NCBI GenBank assembly: GCA_039197765.1
Contig: JBCCTX010000011.1
Coordinates: 1 to 50,544 of the forward strand
Source of the DNA: JBCCTX01 sp039197765
GTDB lineage: Bacteria > Bacteroidota > Bacteroidia > J057
Reading direction: 5' to 3'
DNA length: 50,544 bases
Below the pieces are notes generated by a model. That model was not told where the DNA came from. It saw nothing but the letters and a program-made list of their open reading frames with translations, and did no database searches. The position numbers were made by a program, and so were the translations under genes. Shown piece after piece: positions 9,367-17,881 of the stretch (within the stretch, counting starts at the first letter, position 1; every line of letters begins with the position of its first letter).

Positions 9367-9404
9367 CCTAATAGTATTATGTATATTTACCTAATACTAT
9401 TAGG
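9367..9404 (+). promoter_or_regulatory. Two tandem palindromic operators upstream of the second padR gene
   Basis: CCTAATAGTATTATG (9367-9381) and CCTAATACTATTAGG (9390-9404) are near-identical palindromes with centres 23 bp apart. The second is a perfect 8+1+8 palindrome when one base is added on each side. The outer arms also form a perfect 13-bp inverted repeat. They end 15 bp before the PadR start codon and lie just after an AT-rich box ending TTTG at 9362, so a bound repressor would cover the expected transcription start. Autoregulation by PadR is inferred. Confidence 0.6.
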
Positions 9405-9419
9405 TATAACCTTATAAAT

Positions 9420-9764
9420 ATGGCTACAAAAGCACTGGTTGCTGCATCCTCCAAACCGATGATTCTCTCCATTCTAGGTCATGGGGAGAGTTATGGATAT
9501 CAAATCATTAAAAAAGTTGAGGAACTTACGGGAGGAGAGTTACAATGGACCGATGCCATGTTATATCCTGTACTTCACAGGATGGAGCGTGAGGGACTTA
9601 TTGAATCCAGGTGGGTCATACCGGAGAATGGGAGGAAACGCAAGTATTACAAACTTACGCCGTTGGGGGCTGAGTCCCGAGAGGTTGAGAAAAGGCAATG
9701 GATAAAAGTAAATGACGCGTTACAGCATTTATGGAGTGATAAGCCAGGATTAGCACTAGGGTAG
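9420..9764 (+). CDS. PadR-family transcriptional regulator
   Basis: 114 residues with the full PadR winged-helix signature: ILSILGHGESYGYQIIKK in the first helices, then DAMLYPVLHRMEREGLIESRW in the recognition helix and wing, and RKRKYYKLTPLGAES. This copy is closer to the classical PadR family than the one at 3307. It precedes an FtsX permease with a permease prefix, the usual pairing, at a distance of 120 bases. The tandem palindromes immediately upstream suggest it represses its own transcription and probably that of the permease. Confidence 0.93.
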   Translation: MATKALVAASSKPMILSILGHGESYGYQIIKKVEELTGGELQWTDAMLYPVLHRMEREGLIESRWVIPENGRKRKYYKLTPLGAESREVEKRQWIKVNDALQHLWSDKPGLALG

Positions 9765-9884
9765 TTAATAGTTTCATGTCCTAAGCTCACAGGCAAACTT
9801 TGTAGACTAAAGTTAACGTGATTGTTAATTGAGAAAGGAAGAGTTGCTGTGGGCCTTGGATCATCAACCATAACCTGTATTTCC

Positions 9885-12569
9885 ATGAAATTTTACCTAG
9901 AATCTGCATTGAAAGAGTGGCGGAAGGAACTCCGTATGCATCCTGGGATTGAGCCCAGTTACATGGATGAACTAGAGAGTAACTTACTCGATCGAATGGA
10001 AGACCTACGTGGAGAAGGACTGCCAGAAGAACTGGCTTTCCACCAGGCCGCTCAAAAAACCTTGGAGTGTGTGGAGGAATTAGCAGATGAATACTATAAG
10101 GTCCGATCCGTATCCAATAAAAAGCCAAGATGGAAGCGCAAGGATGATCCGTTGGATTTTTTACCCCCTTATTTAGTTTTCACCTATCTGAAACAGGCGT
10201 TGAGAAGCTTTCGGGTTGCAAAGTCCTATTTTTGGATCAATTTATTGGGGTTAAGCCTGGGAATTGCAGCAACGTTGGTATTGATCAAGTTTGTGAGTTA
10301 TGAATGGCGTACAGATAGCTTTCATTCCAAATACGATCGGATTGCATTTGCTACCCTAAAGCAAACGCCTCTCAGCCAGTCGGAACTTTTTCAACCTTCC
10401 GTATTTTCAAAATTGGATTATTCAGCTTATCCTTTCGTCGAGTCTTTCACATCTATAAAGCTATACAACCAACCCTTGGTAGTGGATCAAAGAAACCATC
10501 AGGCTAGGGTATTGGTTTCTGATAGCAATTTTTTCGACGTATTTGATTTTACCTTACTTGATGGGGCGACACATAAAATTTTGCAAGATCCGTCTTGTAT
10601 CTTAATTAGTTCGCGTTTAGCCCAGAAAATATTTGGGAATAGTGATCCACTAGGGAGAGAAATTAAATTTGAAGGAGAGCCGTATATTGTTAAGGGAATT
10701 CTCAATAAGCCTAAGCCCAATAGTTCCCTACAGTTTGATGCAATTGTCTCCGCCTATTCCAAAAGGTTCTGGAGCAAAAGTGGCGGGGAATGTATCGTCT
10801 TTTCATCTCCTGCTAAGCTCGATAGTTTCAATGTTGCGGTTAAAGATATCGTTCGGGAACACCCTCAATTTACGGAAAGCTCTTTATCCTACGTCTTATT
10901 TTCCGAATTGTACTACGACCCAACCATTAATCGGGAGGGGAATTTGTCCTATGGAGAAAAGAGATACGAAATCATTCTGGGAACAATCGCCGCGTTAATT
11001 CTGGGCATTAGCCTCTTTAATTTTGTGAATTTATATTCGGTAGTTCTACTCAAGCGAGGGAAGGAGTTCGGGATAAGAAAGGTGCTGGGAGCCGGTAGAA
11101 AGGAAATCTTATTCAGTTTTCTTTTTGAAAATGGGATAAGCACATTCCTCGCGGTGACGATGGCATCCCTAGCTATTTTTTCTTTTTCCAAGGGGATTTC
11201 ACAGTTTATTGGCAAAGAAATTTTCCTAGACACAGCATTAGATCCTTGGTTTTTCTTAGGGGTATGGCTCCTTCTGGTATTTCTTACTACGATTTATCCA
11301 ACGGTTAGATTTCCACAGATTCGCCCGATTCAAGCGATTAAACATAAGGTCTTAGGTAGAGGCTCCTTATGGGGAGGAAAATTACTGTTGACTACACAGT
11401 TTGTGTTCACTATTGGGCTTATTATTGTCTCTATTTTCTTTGCAAAACAGCTCCATTTCATGTTAAATAAAGACTTAGGCTTTAGATCTAAAAACGTAGT
11501 CAAAATAAATTTTTTCCCCAACCCCATTCCTCATTGGCGCTACACAAATATATATGGGGAAGATAAAGAATCTGCAAAAGCTACTTATCAAAAACTTCGA
11601 GAAGAACGCGAAGCACAAATGCAGTTCGTTTCTACAGAAATGGAAAAGAACCCTTTTATTGAAGCTGTCACGTTTAGGAGTTCTCCCCTCGACTACTTCG
11701 ATATAGTCTGGAAAAAGACGGGGACAGATTATGAATACCATTCTATTTCAACTGTATCTTCTACTCCCAATTTTAAAGAGTTGTTTGAATTACAATTGCT
11801 TGAAGGGCGCTTTTTTTCAGAAGAGCTAGATCAGAGTAGGGAGACTAAAGTTGTTATTAATAAAGCTGCTAAGAAATTTTTTGGGTTAGACAGTTTAGAA
11901 AGCGCCTATATAAGCAGCCGGTCATGGGGAGGAGACAAAGAACCCTTTAAGGTAATCGGAGTTGTAAAAGACTTTGCCTATCAGCACCTTTCCTTGGGGA
12001 TTAAGCCCCTAATCATACTCAACTGGAACGATAGGAATAATTTTATGGCCCATTTAGTTGAAGGAAATGAGCTTACTGCATTAGGCAATTTAGAGACCCT
12101 ATACCAGGAGGTAAATCCTAACCAAAATTTTACCTATAAGTTTTTAGATGAGGATATCCAGGCACTTTATGATTCAGATAGGCGAGTGGTTAAGGTATAC
12201 ACAGTCTTTACGCTGATAGCTTTACTCATTTCAGCCTTGGGCCTTTTGGGAATTTCCTCTTATGATATCCAACAGCGCATCAAGGAGATTGGTATTCGTA
12301 AAATCAGTGGGGCTTCTGTCAGGCAAATCATGGAATTACTTACAAAAGAATTTTTTCAATATTTGTTGGTTGCGGTAGTTGTTGCTATTCCTTTGGCAAC
12401 CGTAATTGTTCTAAAATACCTAGAGAATTTTGCTCACAGGACGGAAATATCACTTTGGGTATTTGCAGTAGCGGTGGTATTTACGCTGACCATTGCCCTA
12501 CTAACCATGTGGTCCCATACTTACCATGCAGCCAGAATGAATCCAATTGAAACCCTGCGATATGAGTGA
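9885..12569 (+). CDS. FtsX-family ABC permease with permease-prefix domain 1
   Basis: 894 residues from ATG 9885; an in-frame TTG at 9822 would add 21 residues of unlikely sequence. The first ~75 residues (SALKEWRKELRMHPGIEP ... YMDELESNLLDRMEDL) match the helical cytosolic prefix domain 1 of PadR-controlled permeases. Then come a membrane helix, a MacB-type periplasmic domain, three helices with KEFGIRKVLGA, a helix with LLLTTQFVFTIGLIIVS, a second periplasmic domain and three terminal helices with KEIGIRKISGA. It resembles the permease at 636 in layout, but the prefix type differs, so the two pairs are not a recent duplication. No ATPase is nearby and the substrate is unknown. Confidence 0.87.
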   Translation: MKFYLESALKEWRKELRMHPGIEPSYMDELESNLLDRMEDLRGEGLPEELAFHQAAQKTLECVEELADEYYKVRSVSNKKPRWKRKDDPLDFLPPYLVFTYLKQALRSFRVAKSYFWINLLGLSLGIAATLVLIKFVSYEWRTDSFHSKYDRIAFATLKQTPLSQSELFQPSVFSKLDYSAYPFVESFTSIKLYNQPLVVDQRNHQARVLVSDSNFFDVFDFTLLDGATHKILQDPSCILISSRLAQKIFGNSDPLGREIKFEGEPYIVKGILNKPKPNSSLQFDAIVSAYSKRFWSKSGGECIVFSSPAKLDSFNVAVKDIVREHPQFTESSLSYVLFSELYYDPTINREGNLSYGEKRYEIILGTIAALILGISLFNFVNLYSVVLLKRGKEFGIRKVLGAGRKEILFSFLFENGISTFLAVTMASLAIFSFSKGISQFIGKEIFLDTALDPWFFLGVWLLLVFLTTIYPTVRFPQIRPIQAIKHKVLGRGSLWGGKLLLTTQFVFTIGLIIVSIFFAKQLHFMLNKDLGFRSKNVVKINFFPNPIPHWRYTNIYGEDKESAKATYQKLREEREAQMQFVSTEMEKNPFIEAVTFRSSPLDYFDIVWKKTGTDYEYHSISTVSSTPNFKELFELQLLEGRFFSEELDQSRETKVVINKAAKKFFGLDSLESAYISSRSWGGDKEPFKVIGVVKDFAYQHLSLGIKPLIILNWNDRNNFMAHLVEGNELTALGNLETLYQEVNPNQNFTYKFLDEDIQALYDSDRRVVKVYTVFTLIALLISALGLLGISSYDIQQRIKEIGIRKISGASVRQIMELLTKEFFQYLLVAVVVAIPLATVIVLKYLENFAHRTEISLWVFAVAVVFTLTIALLTMWSHTYHAARMNPIETLRYE

Positions 12570-12949
12570 GTTGTAAGGGGAAGAATTGGTATTTTACCTC
12601 CCAAAATATTGTGAATTGTGGAATCTTACCCTAATAAAACTGAGAAATTTAAAAAAACGTTAAGAAAAAGTGCAAAAATTGACTTTTTCTTACATGAAGA
12701 TTTGATCAAAAGGGTACTAAATTTTCGTATTGACATATTTTTTTTTTAGAGAAATAAATGTATACCACAGGTTCCAGAATTGTTTGCGACAAAAATATAT
12801 TCAATGTTACATAACAATTAAGTTTAAGTTAAATCAATATGAACAAATATTAGGTTAATTGCTATGGATTAGATCCTACCTTGCAGGATTAAACACTACT
12901 GTTCTCGTCGTACTTCTAACTTAACTTAACTAAACTTAATGTATTCATT
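12570..12949. other. Intergenic region between FtsX and fasciclin genes
   Basis: No gene is seen. The region is AT-rich. A hairpin lies at 12661-12692, and the 5' flank of the fasciclin gene contains a pentamer-like run (TAACT repeated) at about 12918-12935. A possible promoter for the fasciclin gene (TACCTTG near 12876 with TTG about 18 bases upstream) is only a partial match to the Bacteroidota consensus. Confidence 0.4.
12661..12692 (+). terminator. Hairpin downstream of the second FtsX gene
   Basis: TAAGAAAAAGT at 12661-12671 pairs perfectly with ACTTTTTCTTA at 12682-12692 across a 10-base loop. It lies about 90 bases after the stop codon. The stem is weak (mostly A-T) and is not followed by a long T run, so it may be a poor terminator or a processing signal. 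Confidence 0.35.
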
Positions 12950-14557
12950 ATGAAACACGTATTTCTCCTCTTCATTACTTTAGTGTCTTTCCAACTGGGA
13001 ATTTCCCAAACTGTAGTGGATGTGATCGTAGGTAGCGACGTCCATGAAACCTTAGAAGATGCTGTCATAGCAGCCGGTTTAGCAGATGATTTAAGCGATT
13101 CTACGGCTCTTTTTACAGTATTTGCTCCAACCGATTCGGCTTTCTCCCTATTGCCTGATGGGTTGCTAGATTCTTTGTTGGCTGACACTACTGGACAACT
13201 TGCCAACATCCTTCTCTATCACGTTATAGGGGATACAGTTGCCTCAACAGCACTTATGGACAGCATGACTGCTGCTACGCTTTTGGGTGAGGATGTATTG
13301 ATCACGATCGATACTTCCGGAGCTGTATTTGTAAATGATGCGATGGTAATTTCTGCCGATCTTCCCGCATCTAATGGAATTGTCCATGTGATTGATGCAG
13401 TACTTATCCCTCCTATGGATACAATGGTAGTAGATACCACTGTTATGATCGACTCTTCTGTAGTAGATATAGTAGTAGGAAGTGAAGTACATACTGTATT
13501 GGAAACCGCAGTTATCGAAGCGGGCCTGGTTGAAACCTTGAGCGGTGAGGGTCCTTTTACTATTTTTGCTCCTACAGATTCTGCCTTTGCAGCATTGCCT
13601 GAAGGGTTATTAGACACTTTGTTGGCTGATCCAGAAGGAGAATTGACCAACATTTTATTATATCACGTACTAGGGGCAGCAGTTGTATCAGATTCCCTTT
13701 CTGACGGGCAGATGGTTACCACCTTACAAGGGTCTGACGTTACAGTCACGATAGATTCTAGCGGAGTCTTTATCAATGACGCAATGGTTACCCTAGTAGA
13801 TCTACAAGCAGATAACGGAGTCGTACACGTAATTGATGCGGTTCTTGTTCCCCCTGTTGATACCATGGTAGTAGTTGACTCCTCTGTGGTTGATATCATT
13901 GTTGGTAGTGAAATACATACTGTACTAGAAACAGCTGTTATCGAGGCGGGATTAGTTGAGACCTTGAGTGGAGAAGGTCCTTTCACAGTGTTTGCTCCTA
14001 CAGATTCAGCCTTTGCAGCTTTACCTGAAGGCCTATTAGATACCCTCTTACTTGACCCAACTGGAGAACTTACTAACATATTGCTCTATCACGTTTTAGG
14101 TGCAACTGTTGTATCTGATTCATTATCTGATGGACAGACGGCCATGACCTTACAAGGTACTGATGTAACGGTTACCATTGATAGCAGTGGTGTCTTCATT
14201 AATGATGCGATGGTGATCTTAGCAGACCTTTTAGCAGACAATGGCGTCGTACACGTAATTGATGCGGTGCTAGTTCCCACTACCACTGTAGGGACACCTG
14301 CTGAATTGGCTAGTACGGTAGGCATTAAGGTATTCCCAAATCCTACTTCAGACTTGTTGGAGATTCAGTTTCCTCAAACGCTATCCAAGACAAAAAACAT
14401 AAAATTATTGACGCTTGAAGGAAGAGAGTTGCGCTCCTGGGATACACAGGCGTACACCGAGACGCTATCCGTGAAGGATATCAATCGGGGTACATATTTC
14501 CTCTTGATTGAAAGTGAAGCTGGAAAGGGATATTTTCAGCGCATTGTCGTCAACTAA
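12950..14557 (+). CDS. Secreted protein with three fasciclin (FAS1) domains and a type IX sorting domain
   Basis: 535 residues. A signal peptide (MKHVFLLFITLVSFQLGISQ) is followed by three FAS1 domains at about 22-155, 170-303 and 312-445. Each has the FAS1 H1 box (FTVFAPTDSAF) and the later TNILLYHVLG and NGVVHVIDAVL boxes. The C-terminal ~80 residues (VGIKVFPNPTSDLLEIQF ... GTYFLLIESEAGKG) are a type A sorting domain, so the protein should cross the outer membrane through the type IX system and be anchored or released at the surface. FAS1 domains usually mediate adhesion. The second and third domains are almost identical in protein but differ at many silent sites. The protein is rich in aspartate and has few basic residues. 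Confidence 0.93.
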   Translation: MKHVFLLFITLVSFQLGISQTVVDVIVGSDVHETLEDAVIAAGLADDLSDSTALFTVFAPTDSAFSLLPDGLLDSLLADTTGQLANILLYHVIGDTVASTALMDSMTAATLLGEDVLITIDTSGAVFVNDAMVISADLPASNGIVHVIDAVLIPPMDTMVVDTTVMIDSSVVDIVVGSEVHTVLETAVIEAGLVETLSGEGPFTIFAPTDSAFAALPEGLLDTLLADPEGELTNILLYHVLGAAVVSDSLSDGQMVTTLQGSDVTVTIDSSGVFINDAMVTLVDLQADNGVVHVIDAVLVPPVDTMVVVDSSVVDIIVGSEIHTVLETAVIEAGLVETLSGEGPFTVFAPTDSAFAALPEGLLDTLLLDPTGELTNILLYHVLGATVVSDSLSDGQTAMTLQGTDVTVTIDSSGVFINDAMVILADLLADNGVVHVIDAVLVPTTTVGTPAELASTVGIKVFPNPTSDLLEIQFPQTLSKTKNIKLLTLEGRELRSWDTQAYTETLSVKDINRGTYFLLIESEAGKGYFQRIVVN

Positions 14558-14597
14558 GAAAAACAGAAGGCTAACTCATTCATGAGTTTATTTGAAG

Positions 14598-14634
14598 AAG
14601 ATCCTCGATTGCCATGCATTCGAGGATCTTTTTT
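14598..14634 (+). terminator. Rho-independent terminator after the fasciclin gene
   Basis: AAGATCCTCGA (14598-14608) pairs perfectly with TCGAGGATCTT (14620-14630) and is followed by a T run. It serves the fasciclin gene. The right flank overlaps the stop codon of the convergent helicase gene. Confidence 0.85.
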
Positions 14635-16102
14635 ATTTCCTCCTATTTCGCTGTCTCCGCTTTTTCCCTGCTTTGAATTCGGATTTAGGATAAGAACGGG
14701 CTCTACCTCCGCGTCCACCTCTGCCTCCTTTACCCCCTCGGTTGTATCCTCTTTTTTCCTTTTTAGGAGGTTTGGATAGGGCCTCATTGAGGTCCAGGCT
14801 CTGTGTGAGATTGAGCTTTTCCAGTTCCAGGGTAACCATTTTAGCTACCAACTCCTCCTTACTCAGATTCCCAAATATGATGTTGGCTTTTTCCAGTAAT
14901 TCTGGTTCTACCTTTCCTTTTGGAGCTTGCTCTAAAATATCTAGGCACCAGCTTTCAATGCGAAGGGAATAGATTTCTGAGGATTTTGGAACGGAAACCT
15001 TCTCAAAAGAGATGCCTAGCTGCTTTTGGATGCGGTTTATCTTGTACTTCTCCCCTCCACCTATGAAGGCTAAAGAAATCCCCTTTTTACCTGCTCGTGC
15101 CGTTCTCCCACTCCTATGGGTGTAATAGGGTATATCCTCAGGAAGGGTGAAGTGAAATACATGACTGAGGTCATTTACGTCAATGCCCCTCGCTGCCACG
15201 TCTGTCGCAATGAGAAGTTGAAGTTCATGAGCCTTGAAGCGATTCATTACACTATCCCGCTGTCGCTGGGAAAGGTCTCCGTGAATGGCATCGGCCTTGT
15301 ATTCTTTCTTGACCAACTGGTCGGCGAGTTTCTGGGTATCTCTTCGGGTGCGACAAAACACGACCCCGCGAATCTCTGGATCTATATCCAGAAAGCGTGT
15401 AAGTGCTTCTGTCTTATCCGCTTGTCTTACGACCGTAAATTGATGCTCAATATTTGTATTGACCTCATTTCTGGCATTGAGTTTCACCTCTAGAGGGTGA
15501 TCCATATAGGTCCGAACAATCTTGCGAATATCCGGGGACATAGTAGCGGAGAATAACCACACCCGCTTTTCATCAGGGGTATAGCTAAGGATCTTATCTA
15601 TGTCTTGCTTAAAACCCATATTGAGCATTTCATCTGCTTCATCCAAAATGAGATAGCGAAGCTGACTGAGGTGTATGGCCTTGCGCTGTATGAGGTCTAT
15701 TAGCCTACCTGGAGTAGCAATAATAATATGCTGCCCCTTTCTCAAGGCTTGCATTTGGGTAGTTATTGAGGCTCCTCCATATACGGCTAGCATTTTTAAC
15801 TTAGGAAGATTTTTCCCAAAAAGTGCTAGCTGTTGCGCAATCTGCTGACCCAATTCCCGAGTAGGAGCTAGGATCAATGCTTGGGTGAATTTATCAGAAG
15901 GAACTACCTTTTCAATTAGGGGTAAACCAAAGGCTGCGGTTTTTCCAGTTCCTGTTTGGGCTAGGCCGATAAAGTCTTTGTTCTCTGTTAAAAGTTGGGG
16001 AATCGCTTGGGCTTGGATTTCACTAGGTGTTTTAAATCCCATTTCGGAAATAGCCTTAATTACGGGATCTGATAAACCTAGGGTTTCAAATGTATTTGAC
16101 AA
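14633..16102 (-). CDS. DEAD-box ATP-dependent RNA helicase
   Basis: 489 residues with all helicase motifs in order: Q motif region (FKTPSEIQAQAIP), I AQTGTGKT, Ia PTRELGQQ, II DEAD, III SAT, V ATDVAARGID, VI HRSGRTARAGK. The ~110-residue tail ends in an RGG-like basic segment (GGKGGRGGRGGRARSY) that binds RNA nonspecifically. It belongs to the DeaD/CsdA and RhlE group, with roles in RNA unwinding during ribosome assembly, RNA decay or cold adaptation; I cannot separate these. The start is TTG at 16102: an in-frame stop lies two codons upstream, and the residues just after TTG (SNTFETLGL) are the normal beginning of the family. Confidence 0.94.
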   Translation of the reverse strand: MSNTFETLGLSDPVIKAISEMGFKTPSEIQAQAIPQLLTENKDFIGLAQTGTGKTAAFGLPLIEKVVPSDKFTQALILAPTRELGQQIAQQLALFGKNLPKLKMLAVYGGASITTQMQALRKGQHIIIATPGRLIDLIQRKAIHLSQLRYLILDEADEMLNMGFKQDIDKILSYTPDEKRVWLFSATMSPDIRKIVRTYMDHPLEVKLNARNEVNTNIEHQFTVVRQADKTEALTRFLDIDPEIRGVVFCRTRRDTQKLADQLVKKEYKADAIHGDLSQRQRDSVMNRFKAHELQLLIATDVAARGIDVNDLSHVFHFTLPEDIPYYTHRSGRTARAGKKGISLAFIGGGEKYKINRIQKQLGISFEKVSVPKSSEIYSLRIESWCLDILEQAPKGKVEPELLEKANIIFGNLSKEELVAKMVTLELEKLNLTQSLDLNEALSKPPKKEKRGYNRGGKGGRGGRGGRARSYPKSEFKAGKKRRQRNRRK

Positions 16103-16234
16103 AGTCTATATAATTTAAGGCGCAAATGTCGCGAAAAAAAATGACAATCTAGAATAATTGTTTAAGCGAGGGAAATACCTACTCTAAGGTTTGGATTCCA
16201 AAATCGTAAGGGCTGCATGCTTTAAGGTGTTTGG

Positions 16235-16666
16235 TTAATCGAAACTCAAGGGTCTGAGATCAGGCGCTATCCACCTTTTTCTCGCCTCTACCGAGAAGAG
16301 TAGGTCTCTGCTGTAATAAATTAGGGGAAAGCCTTTATCACAGAATTGAGAGGCTAAAAATCCCTTGCAAGCCGCCGGAAGGGAGGAAAATGTATGCCTG
16401 TCTACATACCAGTTGGCTAACTTGAGCCAGAATTGGGTTAGGGTCTCGTGGTAGCCTGAGCTGTCTGAATTGACGGTACCCACTGCCTCATTGTAACAAA
16501 AGATACCTTCTCTCACCCGTTTTAAGGCCTCATCATAGGAATAACTCCATACATACCACACGGCTACGATTAGGTGAGCTTCATGGGTCCAATCTGATTT
16601 TATGAGAGTTCTAGCCTCGAATTGTTGGATTAATCTTGAAATTTTTTGTTGCGTAATGGCTTCCAT
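16235..16666 (-). CDS. Conserved hypothetical protein with a WTHEAHL motif
   Basis: 143 residues, with no signal peptide and no membrane segment. The sequence has a WTHEAHLIVAVWYV segment (residues ~26-39) and a later GYHETLTQFWLKLA segment. Both have the look of metal-binding helices (H-E-x-H and Y-H-E-T). I do not recognise a functional name. It is the last gene of a minus-strand run behind two DinB-type proteins, which are also histidine-coordinated helical bundles, but the relationship is only positional. Confidence 0.65.
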   Translation of the reverse strand: MEAITQQKISRLIQQFEARTLIKSDWTHEAHLIVAVWYVWSYSYDEALKRVREGIFCYNEAVGTVNSDSSGYHETLTQFWLKLANWYVDRHTFSSLPAACKGFLASQFCDKGFPLIYYSRDLLFSVEARKRWIAPDLRPLSFD

Positions 16667-16692
16667 GGGTAGCCCTGAGTTTTTGAGATAAA

Positions 16693-17196
16693 TTATAGAT
16701 AGGACCCCAACATACGATTATATTTGGGAATAAGCTGTGCAAGGTGGTGCTCTAGATGAAATAGGTAATCCCAAATTAAATAGGATAAGGTCATAGGTTC
16801 ATCTGCTGCTACCTTATTCATACAAATTTGGTGGAAGTTATGTGCTTTTGTTACTCTATGGAGTACCTCGGGTGAAATTCCCTCGATCATGTGCGCAAGG
16901 TGTAGGTTTACCTTTTCCCATGTCTGGAGTACTTCTTCACTTGGCCGTTTTTGGTATTGGTTCCGTTGTACCCATTCTTCCTGATTGTAGCCGCCAAATA
17001 TTAAATTTTCCTGGCTAATGGCTCTGAGAAACCGCTGATGATTGTTGTAGGCAGAGTCAATGAGATGGCCCAAAATCTCCTGTTTAGACCAATTATCTAA
17101 AGAAGTTTTTTGAAGCATTTCATCTAGGGGAATTATTGCGATTCTGGGCGTTGAAACTTTTAGGATTTCACGAAGAATTTCTGCGTAAGAAGCCAT
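16693..17196 (-). CDS. DinB-family protein (putative metal-dependent four-helix-bundle enzyme)
   Basis: 167 residues from ATG 17196; a GTG at 17232 would extend it by 12 residues and overlap the upstream gene. The sequence WSKQEILGHLIDSAYNNHQRF and the C-terminal YLFHLEHHLAQL carry the histidines that form the three-His metal site of DinB/YfiT-type bundles. Family members are thiol transferases, hydrolases or of unknown function. It lies directly downstream of a secreted DinB-like gene in the same orientation, with an 8-base gap from the chosen start, so the two are likely cotranscribed. Confidence 0.8.
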   Translation of the reverse strand: MASYAEILREILKVSTPRIAIIPLDEMLQKTSLDNWSKQEILGHLIDSAYNNHQRFLRAISQENLIFGGYNQEEWVQRNQYQKRPSEEVLQTWEKVNLHLAHMIEGISPEVLHRVTKAHNFHQICMNKVAADEPMTLSYLIWDYLFHLEHHLAQLIPKYNRMLGSYL

Positions 17197-17204
17197 AGGT
17201 ATAT

Positions 17205-17858
17205 TTACTTGGGAAGTCTGCTTGCTATCCACTTGATTTGGCCATTATGGTTGGATTCGTGTTCACATACATGAAACCATTTGCAGTAGTTATTGGTCGG
17301 ACCATTAGACCAGAAATTCTCATCAGCTTCCATAAGCCAAGCATCGTCTCGGTTGGCAAGTTCTATCAGGGTATGTTCTCGTACACTTATCAACTTTTCT
17401 AGGTAAAAATCCAAAGGATTTCCTTTAATCTGTTTCCGAGCTGCATCGCCTAGATTCATCGCTACCTGATAGGTATCGCGGTCTTCTTTTTCCCAGTCCC
17501 CCCAACGCCTTCCATCAAAGGTATTGATTTGGTAGAAGCGTTCCGTCGCTGCGAGGTGTAATAGCATTGCTCCGATGGTGTTAGATTGTTCATCATGAAG
17601 GTAATCCAGGTCATCTACGCTCAGCCCTCTGAGGGACCACATAATCGTATTTCGCATCCAATTGAGCATGGATACAAGGGTACCGATTTGGGGGCTGTAC
17701 CCCGATTTAGGTCCAATAAGGTTGATATCATTCTCTACTGAAGGCATTTGTGCGCATGCACTTTGGGGCAAGGATAGTATACTACCTGTTCCCAGCGTAA
17801 GTAAGGAGGATTTTTTCAAAAAATTTCTTCGAGAAAATGGATTTTGAATAGCTTTCAT
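17205..17858 (-). CDS. Twin-arginine-exported DinB-like protein
   Basis: 217 residues from ATG 17858; an upstream ATG at 17882 would overlap the divergent kinase start. A twin-arginine signal (SRRNFLKKSSLLTLG) is followed by a hydrophobic stretch and a processing region near SACAQ. The mature part is a DinB-type helical bundle: AMLLHLAATERFYQ has the first histidine and HVCEHESNHNGQIKWI the last pair. TAT export suggests folding with its metal in the cytoplasm before secretion. It pairs with the cytosolic DinB gene at 16693. The substrate is unknown. The divergent gap to the kinase gene is only 23 bases. Confidence 0.8.
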   Translation of the reverse strand: MKAIQNPFSRRNFLKKSSLLTLGTGSILSLPQSACAQMPSVENDINLIGPKSGYSPQIGTLVSMLNWMRNTIMWSLRGLSVDDLDYLHDEQSNTIGAMLLHLAATERFYQINTFDGRRWGDWEKEDRDTYQVAMNLGDAARKQIKGNPLDFYLEKLISVREHTLIELANRDDAWLMEADENFWSNGPTNNYCKWFHVCEHESNHNGQIKWIASRLPK

Positions 17859-17881
17859 AGAAATTCTATACTTTGGGTTCA

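Noticed and set aside
636..12569. The two PadR/FtsX pairs as a recent duplication
   Set aside because: The permeases carry different prefix types, the PadR proteins are of different subtypes and the upstream repeats are unrelated. Independent acquisition or an old split is more likely.
13219..14325. Long minus-strand frames opposite the fasciclin gene
   Set aside because: They are mirror images of the repeated FAS1 coding sequence, with low-complexity Ser/Thr composition, and no start or domain supports them.
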